The translations under genes and the position numbers were made by a program. This document shows positions 17,804 through 26,846 of a stretch of DNA of 43,929 nt, piece by piece. The notes under the pieces were generated by a model. The model did not search any database and had not been told where the DNA came from. It saw only the letters and a list, made by a program, of their open reading frames with translations. Each line of letters begins with the position of its first letter. Position 1 is the first letter of the stretch. The stretch comes from Verrucomicrobiaceae bacterium. Its GTDB lineage: Bacteria; Verrucomicrobiota; Verrucomicrobiia; Verrucomicrobiales; Verrucomicrobiaceae. The stretch is taken from contig JAIYDW010000214.1 in assembly GCA_027487315.1 (NCBI GenBank), positions 1 to 43,929 on the forward strand, given 5' to 3'.

Positions 17804-18667
17804 TTACGCGACGAGCGGGTGCAGGTTGTCTTTGCACCACTGGCCGTTTTGGAGGGTGACGCCATCGGGGTCTTCGACGGCGATGTGGGCTTCATCTTCG
17901 CAGATGATCCAGCCTTCGTAATTGCGTGCGACGAGCCACTCGGTGATTTTGTGGAAGTCGAGCTTGCCGGTGCCCATTTGCGCCCAAGGCTCCGGGCCGT
18001 TGCCGGAGTAGTCCTTGTAGTGAATGTGGTTTACGAGGTGCTGGAATTTGTTGAGGGTGGCGATGACGTCCATGCCGCCGCGGATGATGTGGCCAACGTC
18101 GGGGGTCCAGCCGGTGACTTTGGGGTCGAGGCTGGAGAGGACGACGTCATAGTCTTCCTGGGTGCGGACGAGGGAGGGTGGCGGGCTGTTGGGGTGGTAG
18201 GAGCACTTGAGGCCGGCGTCGTGGGCGCGCTTGGAGACGGCGTTGACGTTGCGGGCGACGTTGAGGCGGCGGCGCTGGAGGTCGTTGGTGCGGCCGCTGG
18301 GGAGGGTGACGGTGCCGAGCATGGCGCCGGGGAAGTGCTTCAAGAGGTCGATGGTGAAATCGGCGGCGGCGCGTTCGTTGGGTGCTTCTTCATCGCCATC
18401 CCAAGCGCAGACGAGGGCGAGGCCGGCGAGTTGGACGTTGTGCTCCTGGAGGGCGTCTTTGAGTCGGATGGGGTCGCAGAAGTCGCCGAGCCAGTATTTG
18501 CCGCAGCCGAGGGCGCTTTCGGAGATTTCGAGGACCATGGGCTCGATGCCGGTGAAGCCGGCCTGGCCCGCGATTTTGATCATGTGATCGAGTTTGTTGT
18601 CGTAGCCTTTGCCGGTGCCCTGCATGAACCAGGTGTAGACCTGTGAGCCGAATTGGATTTTTGCCAT
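17804..18667 (-). CDS. Sugar-phosphate isomerase/epimerase family protein (AP-endonuclease-2 TIM barrel)
   Basis: 287 residues, no signal peptide, so cytoplasmic. The TIM-barrel pattern of the xylose-isomerase-like family is clear. 'GQAGFTGIEPMVLE' has the first conserved glutamate. 'GWTPDVGHIIRGGMD', 'NHIHYKDYSGNG' and 'WIICEDEAHIAVEDP' give further Asp, His and Glu residues expected at the divalent-metal site. The family contains inosose dehydratases, hydroxypyruvate isomerases and sugar epimerases; the exact substrate cannot be chosen. It has its own terminator and is followed upstream by a 165-base gap that should hold its promoter, though no convincing -35/-10 pair was seen. Confidence 0.8.
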   Translation of the reverse strand: MAKIQFGSQVYTWFMQGTGKGYDNKLDHMIKIAGQAGFTGIEPMVLEISESALGCGKYWLGDFCDPIRLKDALQEHNVQLAGLALVCAWDGDEEAPNERAAADFTIDLLKHFPGAMLGTVTLPSGRTNDLQRRRLNVARNVNAVSKRAHDAGLKCSYHPNSPPPSLVRTQEDYDVVLSSLDPKVTGWTPDVGHIIRGGMDVIATLNKFQHLVNHIHYKDYSGNGPEPWAQMGTGKLDFHKITEWLVARNYEGWIICEDEAHIAVEDPDGVTLQNGQWCKDNLHPLVA

Positions 18668-18832
18668 GGGTTGTTGGGGTGGATTGAGGTTAAGGAATGG
18701 TGACCCGTGTGAATTGGGGACTGAAGAAGAGCACAGGGGTGATTGTTTTGTCTAGAAAGAAAGTGGGGAATGCGGGAGGAATTGCGGGATAGGACACAAG
18801 TTGATGAAAGGCGTGGTACATTTGAACCGAGA

Positions 18833-19318
18833 TCATGGCTTCTTGGGGTTGCGCCGGGTTCCGAGGGGGTGGTGGGTGTGGTAGTGGTCGAAGAGTGATA
18901 GGAACCACCAGCGGCCTTGGGGGTCTTGGAAGCAGCCGCAGGTTTGCCAGAGGAGGAGCTTGCCTTGTTTTTGGTCTTTGAAGTGGAGGGTGCACTCGAC
19001 TTCGGGGATGGTGAGGACTTGGGACCAGATTTGGAAGGTGTAGGTGGCGGTGGTAGTGTCGGTGAGGAGGCCGAGGATGTATTTGTTTAGCTCGTCGTTT
19101 GTCCAGTCTTTGGAGGCGTAATGGACGGTGATGGTTTGGACTGAGTCACCGAGATGCTTGGTGAGGGTGCCTTGGTCGTGCGGGCCGGTTTTGGTTTGAT
19201 TTTTGGCTTCTTTTGGGATGCCGCGAGTGGTGGGTTCGGGGTGTTTTGCGAACTCGATTTTGGGGTCTGCCGCGTGGGTGGCTGTGACGAACATGAGTGC
19301 GGCGAGTGTGGGTCTCAT
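18833..19318 (-). CDS. Small secreted protein of unknown function
   Basis: 161 residues. An N-terminal signal peptide (MRPTLAALMFVTATHA, cleavage before ADPK) predicts export. The mature part has a Lys/Pro-rich linker and then a compact region with 'YTFQIWSQVLTIPEVECTLH', two nearby cysteines (one in EVEC, one in TCGC) and 'QGRWWFLSLFDHYH'. The C-terminus is basic. No family was recognised. It begins 32 bases after the PfkB kinase gene on the same strand and could share its transcript. Confidence 0.6.
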   Translation of the reverse strand: MRPTLAALMFVTATHAADPKIEFAKHPEPTTRGIPKEAKNQTKTGPHDQGTLTKHLGDSVQTITVHYASKDWTNDELNKYILGLLTDTTTATYTFQIWSQVLTIPEVECTLHFKDQKQGKLLLWQTCGCFQDPQGRWWFLSLFDHYHTHHPLGTRRNPKKP

Positions 19319-19350
19319 GTCGATTGGTGCTGGGTGATGGGAGAGGGCTT

Positions 19351-20415
19351 TTAGCGTTGTACTTTGGCGTCGGCGCCGGCGATGAGGGATTGGACTTCGG
19401 GGAGGGTGGCCATGCTGGTGTCGCCGGGGGTAGTCATGGCGAGGGCGCCGTGGGCGGCGCCGAGGTCAAGGGCTTGTTGGGGGTCGCCGGAGGTGAGGAG
19501 GCCGTGGATGAGGCCGGCGACGAAGCTGTCGCCTGCGCCGATGCGGTCGAGGATGTCGAAGCGGGGGTAGTTTCGGCTGCGGTAGAATTCGCCCTGATGC
19601 CAGGCGAGGGCGCCCCAGTCGTTGATGCTGGCGGTGTGGACGCGGCGGAGAGTGGCGGCGATCGTTTGCAGGTTGGGATACTCTTTGGCGAGTTGGGTCA
19701 TGAGGGGGCGGAGGGCGGCGCACTCGTTGTGGAAGAGGTCGGCGGCGTGGGGATCGGCGGGGCCGGCTTTGGGTGGGGTGTCGGTGAGGACGCCGATCAT
19801 GACGTCGACGTAGGGGGCGAGGCGGTGGTTGAGGTCTTGGGCGGCGGCGAACCCGCCGCGTTCCTGCCAGAGGGAGGGGCGGTAGTTGAGGTCGTAGGAG
19901 ACGGTGATGCCGTGGCGTTTGGCGGCTTCGCAGGCTTCGATGGTGAGTTCGGCGGTGCTTTCGGAGAGGCCAGCGAAGATGCCGCCGGTGTGGAGCCATT
20001 TGCAGCCGGTGGCGGTGAAGAGGGTGTCCCAGTCGATGTCGCCGGGCTGCATCTGGGAGGCGGCGCTGTGGCCGCGGTCGACGCTGCCTTTGGCGCCGCG
20101 GACGCCGAAGCCGCGCTCGGTGAAGTTGATGGGGTTGCGGACGCGTTTGCCCATGCCGTCGTAGGGGACCCACTGGATGTGGGAGGTGTCGACGCCGCCC
20201 TGGAGGATGAGGTCTTCGATGAGGCGGCCGATTTCGTTGTCGGCGAGGGCGGTCAGAATGCCGGTGGGATGGCCGAAGCAGCGGCGGAGGCCGCGGGCGA
20301 CGTTGTATTCGCCGCCGCCTTCCCAGGTGGTGAAGTGGCGGGAGGTGCGAATGCGGCCTTCACCGGGGTCGAGACGGAGGAGGACTTCACCGAGGGAGAG
20401 GAGATCGAGGGGCAT
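19351..20415 (-). CDS. PfkB-family sugar kinase, 2-keto-3-deoxygluconate kinase-like
   Basis: 354 residues from ATG 20415. The N-terminal 'LLSLGEVLLRLDPGEGRIR' followed by 'WEGGGEYNVARGLRRCFG' is the first PfkB motif. 'DILDRIGAGDSFVAGLIHGL' is the second, holding the catalytic aspartate and the anion hole. The N-terminal form is close to 2-dehydro-3-deoxygluconate kinases of the Entner-Doudoroff and uronate pathways, but fructokinase-like activity is possible. An in-frame ATG at 20454 would add 13 residues without family support. The 5' flank carries ACAGGATT-type repeats. The SDR enzymes at 33155 and 35515 could act on related sugar acids but are not linked here. Confidence 0.82.
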   Translation of the reverse strand: MPLDLLSLGEVLLRLDPGEGRIRTSRHFTTWEGGGEYNVARGLRRCFGHPTGILTALADNEIGRLIEDLILQGGVDTSHIQWVPYDGMGKRVRNPINFTERGFGVRGAKGSVDRGHSAASQMQPGDIDWDTLFTATGCKWLHTGGIFAGLSESTAELTIEACEAAKRHGITVSYDLNYRPSLWQERGGFAAAQDLNHRLAPYVDVMIGVLTDTPPKAGPADPHAADLFHNECAALRPLMTQLAKEYPNLQTIAATLRRVHTASINDWGALAWHQGEFYRSRNYPRFDILDRIGAGDSFVAGLIHGLLTSGDPQQALDLGAAHGALAMTTPGDTSMATLPEVQSLIAGADAKVQR

Positions 20416-20497
20416 GGTTGGGGGAATGGTGGCGAGGAGGTGGGGGGAGATCAATTGGAGATTGGGGGAGTGGGAGAGCTGGGCGGGGGCTTTTTTT

Positions 20498-20552
20498 GGA
20501 CAGGATTAACAGGATTTTGGGGGATTAACCGGATTGGTGGGGTGACGGGATT
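20498..20552. repeat. ACAGGATT-family dispersed repeat, copy 1
   Basis: Units GGACAGGATTAACAGGATTT and GGGGATTAACCGGATT follow a T-run, with a weaker GACGGGATTTTTTGGGAT after them. Copies with the same order of units occur at 33945, 39167 and 40546. All four lie close upstream of a minus-strand start codon. Confidence 0.75.
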
Positions 20553-20608
20553 TTTTGGGATGGGTGCGCTTTGCGTCGCTTTGGTTGGCTTGTGGGATTG
20601 AGGGGAGG

Positions 20609-20622
20609 CACGCTAAAGCGTG
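20609..20622. repeat. CACGCTAAAGCGTG hairpin
   Basis: A perfect 6-bp palindrome arm pair (CACGCT/AGCGTG) around AA. It resembles short palindromic repeats dispersed in some bacterial genomes. Only one copy is present in this window. Confidence 0.45.
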
Positions 20623-20728
20623 AACAACGTGCGGGGGATGCTGGGAGAGGGGCGCTGAGGGGTGGGCGGGCTGGGGAGGGTAAATAAGGGCTGGAAATGT
20701 GGTGGGTTTCGGCTGAGATAGGCGGCTT

Positions 20729-22993
20729 ATGTGGGTTGAGAATGCTGCAAAAGGACGAAAGGGTCGCGTTTTGGCGATGGTGTGGGCGCTTGCCTGGGGC
20801 TGGGTGTGCTGTGGGGTGGTGGTGGCGCAAGAGAAGGGGAAGGGGTCTGAGGCGGCGCCGGTGGTGGCAGGGGCGGTGGAGGCGGTGAAGGAGGGGGTGA
20901 ATTTTGAGCGGGATTTGAGTTTTGATCTGACGCCGGAGCAGATTGCGAGTTTCAAGGCGAAACTGCCGAAGGCGTACCAGAAGCTGTCCCAGCGGAAGCC
21001 GTTTCATGTGGTGGCGATGGGGGACTCGATTGTGGAGATGTTCGGGTATGACGAGGACGATCAGAATTGGATCAAGGGGTATCCGGCGCGGTTTGCGGAG
21101 CAGTTAGCGCGGCAGTTTTTTTACACGGGCGGGGTGCGGCTGATCAAGCCGTCGAAGGGTAAGGAGGAGAAGAACATGCCGCACCGGGGGAAGGAGATCA
21201 CGCTGCGGAACCTGGGGCGCGGGGGGAAGCTGAGCATTCATGCGATGCAGGCGCTTTCGACGTATGGTTTGGAGACGCCGCCGGATTTGGTGCTGGTGAG
21301 TTTTGGGATTAATGATGCGACGCTGGGGCTGGACTTGGGGGTGTATGCGAAGGCGTTTCAGGATGTGGTGGCGACAGTGCGGGCGTCGGGCGGGGAAGTG
21401 ATTTTGCTGGGTCCGACATTGATTGTGGGGGATCCGGCGGAGATGGAATTGGCGAAGACGCGGGCTTATTGCGATACGCTGAGGGAGGTGGCGGAGGATA
21501 GTGGGGCGTTTTTTGTGGATCTGGGGGATTTGACGAATCTGGTGAAGGTGCCGGAGGAGGCGCCGGGGCCGGCGGGGGTGTTTGCGAGTCTGGTGGAGAA
21601 CTATCGGCGGTATTTTGATCACACGAAGGCGGTGGACTGGGTGCACCCGAGGCCTGCGCTGCATGAGAAACTGGGGCGGCAGATTTACCGGGAATTGATC
21701 GATGGGCGGACGGTGGTGCCGTGGGAATTGAGCAAGGGGGAAATCATGATGGTGGATGGGAAGACGATGGAGATGAAGGTGACGCTGAAAAACGGGGGCA
21801 AGGAGAAGGCGACGACGGTTGTTTTGCCGTTGGTGACGGCGGCGTGGAAGCCGACGGATGCGACGGCGGAGATGGAGTTGGCGCCCGGGGAGGTGAAGGA
21901 GCTGCTGATTCACTATGCGAGGCGGGATGAAGTCGGTGGGGCGAATCCGATGCCGAGTCATGAGCCGATGCTGCGCATGCCGCTGATGGTCAATATGGGG
22001 GAGTTGGTGCGGATCGAGGATGTGCGGGCGACGCTGAAGCCGGTGGTGCTGCTTTGGAAGGTGGAGACCCTATTCAACCAGGAGAAGGCGTATCTGCCGG
22101 CGAATCTGCTGTCGAATACGAGTGGGGCGGCGATTGCCGGGGTGTGGCAGGCGGCGTGGATGGGACAGGAGATAAAGGGGGAGTTCAAGCTGGAGGCGGG
22201 GGGGCAGATGGAGCTGCCTTTGAAGTTCAAGTTGCCGGATGCGCATGCGGGGCAGCCATTCAATCAGAAGACGGGATTGAGTGTGCTCATCACGGTGGAC
22301 GGGAAGGTGCTGAGGTTTGATCGGGGGGTGGATTTGACGCAGAATTTCGGGCTGAAGGAGGCGGTGGCGATGCGGCCGAGCGATGCCAAGCAGTCGCCGA
22401 TGACGCCAGAGCTGGGGGCGCGGGGGCGGTCGGTGACGCTGAAGGCGGATGCGGACAATGAGATGCTGTTTTTGACCTTTGATTTGAGGGGGGTGGATTT
22501 GAAGGATGATCCGAAGACGGGGATGAGCTGGGCGGCGACGGTGAATTTGGATGCGCGTTCGTATGGGAAGCGGTTGAACCGTGGGGTGACGGATACTTTG
22601 CGGATCAGTGGGAAGGCGGCGGATGGGCCGGCGACGGTGGGGTCGATCCCGCCATGGGCGTTTGGGACGGGGTATGCGGCGGTGTTTGATGAGGCGCAGG
22701 TGAAGGCGGTGGTTTCGAGCGGGAGTGAGGGGTCGAGGCGGCTGACGATCAGTCTGCCGCGGTCGTATTTGTATTTGCATGAGTGGGCGCTGGGGAACGG
22801 CAACAGTGAGTTGGGGATCAATGCGACGTTTTCATTTTGGCAGGAGCCAGTGCCGGGGGTGAGTGAAGGTGGATTTGGCGGGGATGGGCAGTACAACTTG
22901 TTGTTCAATCGGCATCGGGATGATGCGGAGGGATGCGCGGCACTGGAGTTGACGGCGGAGCCGACGCAGCGGTGGACGGTGTCGTTGTATTAA
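20729..22993 (+). CDS. Secreted SGNH/GDSL-family hydrolase with large C-terminal extension
   Basis: 754 residues. An N-terminal signal sequence ends near 'CCGVVVAQ'. The SGNH catalytic set is present: Ser100 in 'VVAMGDSIVEMFG', Gly193-Asn195 in 'VSFGINDATLG', and Asp303/His306 in 'DWVHPRP'. Such enzymes cleave ester groups in lipids or acetylated polysaccharides. Residues beyond about 340 have no motif I recognise; they look beta-rich and include 'VTLKNGGKEKATTVVLPL', resembling Ig-like repeats, and a second beta-rich block near the C-terminus that may bind carbohydrate. ATG 20729 gives a long basic n-region; an in-frame ATG at 20777 is an alternative. The ABC exporter gene begins 46 bases later. 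Confidence 0.8.
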   Translation: MWVENAAKGRKGRVLAMVWALAWGWVCCGVVVAQEKGKGSEAAPVVAGAVEAVKEGVNFERDLSFDLTPEQIASFKAKLPKAYQKLSQRKPFHVVAMGDSIVEMFGYDEDDQNWIKGYPARFAEQLARQFFYTGGVRLIKPSKGKEEKNMPHRGKEITLRNLGRGGKLSIHAMQALSTYGLETPPDLVLVSFGINDATLGLDLGVYAKAFQDVVATVRASGGEVILLGPTLIVGDPAEMELAKTRAYCDTLREVAEDSGAFFVDLGDLTNLVKVPEEAPGPAGVFASLVENYRRYFDHTKAVDWVHPRPALHEKLGRQIYRELIDGRTVVPWELSKGEIMMVDGKTMEMKVTLKNGGKEKATTVVLPLVTAAWKPTDATAEMELAPGEVKELLIHYARRDEVGGANPMPSHEPMLRMPLMVNMGELVRIEDVRATLKPVVLLWKVETLFNQEKAYLPANLLSNTSGAAIAGVWQAAWMGQEIKGEFKLEAGGQMELPLKFKLPDAHAGQPFNQKTGLSVLITVDGKVLRFDRGVDLTQNFGLKEAVAMRPSDAKQSPMTPELGARGRSVTLKADADNEMLFLTFDLRGVDLKDDPKTGMSWAATVNLDARSYGKRLNRGVTDTLRISGKAADGPATVGSIPPWAFGTGYAAVFDEAQVKAVVSSGSEGSRRLTISLPRSYLYLHEWALGNGNSELGINATFSFWQEPVPGVSEGGFGGDGQYNLLFNRHRDDAEGCAALELTAEPTQRWTVSLY

Positions 22994-23039
22994 AATGAGA
23001 GCGCGGGGATCGAATCGGGCGTAAGAGAGCAAACATTTT

Positions 23040-24818
23040 ATGGATCAAGACAGACCGGGAAAAAAGTTGTGGGATAAGGCGGCATGGCGTGACGCGGCTT
23101 TCTTCTGGAAGTATCTGAAGCCGCATCGTGGGGTGTTCATCGCGGCGATGATCGCGCTGGTGGCGACGGCGGGGATGATGCTGATGTTTTTTCGGGAGCT
23201 GGGAGATTGGATCGGGTATGCTTTGAATGGGGCGAAGGGGCAGGAGTTGATCGATCGGTCGAACCGGTCGGCGGTGTTTTTGGTGGGGTTGGTGGCGCTG
23301 CAGGCGTTCATTGCGTTTTGGCGGATTTTGCTGTTTGCGAAGGCTTCGGAGCGGGCGTTGGCGTCGCTGAGGCGGGAGACGTTCAGCCGGATCATTCGGC
23401 TGCCGATGGCGACGCTGGGAGCGCGGCGGGTGGGGGAGTTGGCGTCGCGTTTGGCGAATGATGTGGAGTCGATGCGGGAGACGCTGGTGGTGACAATTCC
23501 GCAGGCGATCCGGCATTCGGTGATTTTGGTGGGGGGGACGGTGGTGGTGTTCTTTTTGTCGGTGAAGCTGGCGCTGTTCATGATGGCGACGATTCCGGTG
23601 GTGCTGGTCTTAATTGCGGTGTTTGGGACGCGGATTCGGAAGCTGACGCGGAAGGCGCAGGATGATCTGGCGGCGTCGCAGGTGGTGGTGGATGAGAGTC
23701 TGCAGGGGATCATCAGTGTGAAGGCGTTTTGCAATGAGGCGTATGAGATTGCGCGGTATGACCGGCGATTGGGGAGTTATTTGGGGGCGGCGATCAAGGC
23801 GGCTTTGCCGAGGGCGTCGTTCATTGCGTTCATCATTTTTTGTTTCAGTGTGGCGCTGGTGGCGGTGACGTGGTTTGCGGCGAAGATGGTGGCGAGCGGG
23901 GAGATGGATCACCGGCGGTTGGCGAACTTTGGGATTTTTTCGGGGCTGATTGGCGCGTCGTTCATGCAGATGTCGGAGCTGATCACGCAGATTCAGCGGA
24001 CGCTGGGGGCGACGGAGCGGGTGCGGGAGATTTTGGCGGATGAGTGCGAGGAGACGGCGTCGGATGCGGCGGTGGAGCGGTTGCACGGGGACATTGCGAT
24101 GGAGGGGGTGTCGTTTTCGTATCCGACGCGGCCGGATGCGCTGGTGCTGCAGGATTTTAATTTGTCGATGAAGGCGGGGCAGCGGGTTGCGCTGGTGGGG
24201 CCGAGTGGGTCGGGGAAGACGACGACGGTTTCGCTTTTGTTCCGGTTTTATGAGCCGACGGCGGGGCGGATTTTGTTTGATGGGAAGCCGGCGGGTGAGA
24301 TGCGGCTGCAGACGCTACGGAAGAATCTGGCGCTGGTGCCGCAGGAGGTGCTGCTGTTTGGGGACAGCATCCGGGAGAATATTGCGTATGGGCGTCCGGG
24401 GGCGAGCGATGAGGAGATTCGGGAGGCGGCGAGGCAGGCGAATGCGCATGAATTCATCGAGAAACTGCCGAACGGGTATGAGACGCAGGTGGGGGACCGG
24501 GGGACGCAGCTTTCGGGGGGGCAGCGGCAGCGGATTGCGATTGCGCGGGCGATTCTGGCGGACCCGGCGATTTTGATTTTGGATGAGGCGACGAGCAGTC
24601 TGGATGCGGAGAGTGAGCGGTTGGTGCAGGGGGCATTGGACAAGCTGATGGAGAATCGGACGTCGATCATCATTGCGCATCGGTTGTCGACGGTGCGGCG
24701 GTGTGACCAGATTTTGGTGCTGTCAGCGGGGACGGTGATTGAGCGGGGGACGCATGAGGAGCTGGTGGGGAATGCGGGGAGTTTGTATGCGACGTTGGCG
24801 CGGTTGCAGTTGGAGTAG
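23040..24818 (+). CDS. ABC exporter, fused permease-ATPase (MsbA/LmrA-like half transporter)
   Basis: 592 residues, the normal length of a homodimeric ABCB-type exporter. About six membrane helices occupy residues 30-330. The nucleotide-binding domain follows with Walker A 'GPSGSGKTTT' (387 onward), signature 'LSGGQRQRIAIARA' (491 onward), Walker B 'ILILDEATSSLD' (Asp515-Glu516) and the H-loop in 'IIAHRLSTV'. All catalytic residues are present. The family exports lipids, lipid A precursors, peptides or drugs; no substrate can be assigned. It lies downstream of the SGNH hydrolase gene, and a 351-base gap separates it from the ClpX-like gene. Confidence 0.9.
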   Translation: MDQDRPGKKLWDKAAWRDAAFFWKYLKPHRGVFIAAMIALVATAGMMLMFFRELGDWIGYALNGAKGQELIDRSNRSAVFLVGLVALQAFIAFWRILLFAKASERALASLRRETFSRIIRLPMATLGARRVGELASRLANDVESMRETLVVTIPQAIRHSVILVGGTVVVFFLSVKLALFMMATIPVVLVLIAVFGTRIRKLTRKAQDDLAASQVVVDESLQGIISVKAFCNEAYEIARYDRRLGSYLGAAIKAALPRASFIAFIIFCFSVALVAVTWFAAKMVASGEMDHRRLANFGIFSGLIGASFMQMSELITQIQRTLGATERVREILADECEETASDAAVERLHGDIAMEGVSFSYPTRPDALVLQDFNLSMKAGQRVALVGPSGSGKTTTVSLLFRFYEPTAGRILFDGKPAGEMRLQTLRKNLALVPQEVLLFGDSIRENIAYGRPGASDEEIREAARQANAHEFIEKLPNGYETQVGDRGTQLSGGQRQRIAIARAILADPAILILDEATSSLDAESERLVQGALDKLMENRTSIIIAHRLSTVRRCDQILVLSAGTVIERGTHEELVGNAGSLYATLARLQLE

Positions 24819-25169
24819 GGGTTGCGGGAATTGGGGGGAGGCTCACACGAAGGCACTAAGCCTAAAAACGGAAATGGCTGAGGGCGAATCTGCCGCCGTC
24901 ATTGGCCCCACAAGGCATCCCGCTTCTCGGGTGGCATCATCTTATCGATGCAACCGCTGCGAACCGGAAAGCCTAGTGGAACCAAGCACGACGCCATCTT
25001 CATCCCTTTCCATTCCCGTTTCCAGGCTAAGGCACGAAGGCGTGGGCGCGGCGAAAGCTTGGATGGCTGCAGTGGGGGTGTCTTGCGGAGCGGTGGCGGG
25101 TGGATTTTGGGGGTGAATGGGGATGATCTGGGGCTTGTCAGAGGGGAGGGATGGGGGGAAGGTGTGGGG
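24819..25169. other. Intergenic region with a long imperfect inverted repeat
   Basis: 351 bases with no supported gene. TAAGCCTAAAAACGGAAATG starts at 24857, and an inverted counterpart lies at 25010-25030; 17 of 21 positions match. ACGAAGGC occurs next to each arm (24847 and 25034, same orientation). The arms enclose about 130 bases of mixed sequence. It may be a decayed mobile element or a structured leader of the ClpX-like operon. The last 80 bases are G-rich and lead into the ATG at 25170. Confidence 0.5.
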
Positions 25170-26846
25170 ATGAGTGACATTCCAGATGAGAAATCCCAGG
25201 AGGGATCGCCGCCTCCTCCGCCTTCGCCGGAGGAGGTGACGCGGAAGTTGGAGGATTTCATCAAGAACACGCTGGGTGGGCAGGTGCTGTTTACGCGGAT
25301 GGATGGGAGCGGGATTTCGCAGCCGGGGAATGATGGGGGTGAGGAGGCTGTGGAGGTGGAGGAGGAGAAGGAGCCGAGTTTTGAGTTCAGCCATAAACCG
25401 AGGGACATTAAGGCTTATCTGGATCGGTTCGTGATTCGGCAGGATGAGGCGAAGAAGGTGCTGGCGACGGCGGTGTGCGATCACTACAATCATGCGCGGA
25501 TGATGTCTGAGGCAAGGAGCCAGGGGCAGGTGCTGGAGTTTACGAAGCAGAATGTGTTGATCGCGGGTCCGACAGGGGTGGGGAAGACTTACTTGGTGAA
25601 GCACATTGCGGAGCTGATCGGGGTGCCGTTTGTGAAGGCGGATGCGACGAAGTTCAGTGAGACGGGTTATGTGGGGGGAGATGTGGATGATTTGGTGCGG
25701 GACTTGGTGGCGAAGGCGAATGGGGATCTGAAGTTGGCGGAGCATGGAATCATTTATTTGGATGAGATCGATAAGCTGGCGTCCGGCGGGGGTGAGCGGA
25801 TGGGGCGGGATGTGAGCGGGCGGGGGGTGCAGACGGCGCTGTTGAAGCTGATGGAGGAGACGGAGGTGTCGCTGTATGCGCCGAATGACATGCGGTCGCA
25901 GATGCAGATGATGTTTGATTCGCGGAAGGGTCGGACAGGGCGGGAGGTGATCAACACGCGGAACATCCTTTTTATTGTTAGCGGCGCGTTTTCGGGGTTG
26001 GAGAAGATCATCAAGAAGCGGCAGAACACGGCGTCAATCGGGTTTGGTGCGGGGTCGGGATTGATTGAAGAAAGTGAAGAGGGGCTTTTGAAGGCGTCGG
26101 GGACGCGGGACTTCATTGACTATGGCTTTGAGGCGGAGTTCATCGGGCGGTTGCCGGTGCGGGTGGTGTGCGAGCCGTTGGATGCGGGGGATTTGTATCA
26201 GATCATGACGAGTTCGGAGGGGAGTCTGATCCGGCAATTTGAGCGTGAGTTTGCGGCGTATGGGATTCGGGCGACGTTTGAGGACGGGGCGTTGAAGTTG
26301 GTGGCGGAGAAAGCGGCGGAGGAGAAGACGGGGGCGCGAGGGTTGGTGACGGCGTGGGAGCGGATTTTGCGGGAGTTCAAGTTTGAGCTGCCAAGTTTGG
26401 GTCCGGTGGAATGGGTGGTGAGTGAGGCGGTGGTGAGGGATCCGGCGGCGGCTTTGGCGAGTTGTCTGGCGAAGGCGAAGACGGTGTCGATTGATCCGCG
26501 GAGTGAGGAGGTGGCGGCGTTTGCGCGGGGGTTTGCGCAGGAGCATGGGCAGCGGTTGGTGTTTGATGAGGAGGCAGTGGCGGCGTTGGTGGCGAGGGCG
26601 CAGCGGGAGGGCAAGGGAGTGGCGGAGTTGTGTGGACGGTTGTTTGAGAATTTTCCGTTTGGGTTGCGATTGGTGACGGGGGCGGAGGCCGGGGGTGTAT
26701 TTGAAATGGGAGCGAAGGAGGTGGGGGATCCGGATCGGTTTTTGAGTGATTTGGTGGTGAAAAGTCATCGGCCAGCGGCGGCGGTGACGGTGACGGAGGA
26801 GGAGACGCGGGGGATCGAAGTGAGGGAGGAGGGGAATGAGGGTTAG
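25170..26846 (+). CDS. ClpX-like AAA+ ATPase without zinc-binding domain, with C-terminal extension
   Basis: 558 residues. The AAA+ core has Walker A 'GPTGVGKT' (133-140), Walker B 'IIYLDEIDK' (Asp198-Glu199), the pore-loop 'GYVGGDVDDL', the ClpP-docking-type 'IGFGAG' loop (290 onward), 'EFIGRLPV' and the sensor-2 arginine in 'TGARGL' (Arg390). The Cys4 zinc domain that starts normal ClpX is absent; a Pro/Glu-rich segment replaces it. About 140 residues follow the lid, and part of them ('LVFDEEAVAALVARAQREGK', from about 463) resembles a second lid without the arginine. ATG 25170 is chosen because upstream in-frame sequence is low-complexity and repeat-derived. The next gene overlaps by 11 bases. 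Protein unfolding with ClpP or alone is likely; substrates are unknown. Confidence 0.82.
   Translation: MSDIPDEKSQEGSPPPPPSPEEVTRKLEDFIKNTLGGQVLFTRMDGSGISQPGNDGGEEAVEVEEEKEPSFEFSHKPRDIKAYLDRFVIRQDEAKKVLATAVCDHYNHARMMSEARSQGQVLEFTKQNVLIAGPTGVGKTYLVKHIAELIGVPFVKADATKFSETGYVGGDVDDLVRDLVAKANGDLKLAEHGIIYLDEIDKLASGGGERMGRDVSGRGVQTALLKLMEETEVSLYAPNDMRSQMQMMFDSRKGRTGREVINTRNILFIVSGAFSGLEKIIKKRQNTASIGFGAGSGLIEESEEGLLKASGTRDFIDYGFEAEFIGRLPVRVVCEPLDAGDLYQIMTSSEGSLIRQFEREFAAYGIRATFEDGALKLVAEKAAEEKTGARGLVTAWERILREFKFELPSLGPVEWVVSEAVVRDPAAALASCLAKAKTVSIDPRSEEVAAFARGFAQEHGQRLVFDEEAVAALVARAQREGKGVAELCGRLFENFPFGLRLVTGAEAGGVFEMGAKEVGDPDRFLSDLVVKSHRPAAAVTVTEEETRGIEVREEGNEG

Larger units (their letters stand above)
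20416..20728. other. Intergenic region with repeats between divergent genes
   Basis: 313 bases between the start codons of the divergent PfkB kinase and SGNH hydrolase genes. It holds the ACAGGATT repeat cluster (about 20498-20552) and a CACGCT-AA-AGCGTG hairpin (20609-20622). Reading frames here lack coding character. No convincing promoter was recognised. Confidence 0.6.

Noticed and set aside
19297-20601. A 434-codon plus-strand open frame antisense to the PfkB kinase
   Set aside because: The opposite frame has both PfkB motifs; this one is Gly/Ala/Glu/Val-rich shadow sequence.
24948-25169. N-terminal extension of the ClpX-like protein
   Set aside because: The added 74 residues come from the inverted-repeat region and a G-rich stretch and match nothing in the family; ATG 25170 is the better start.
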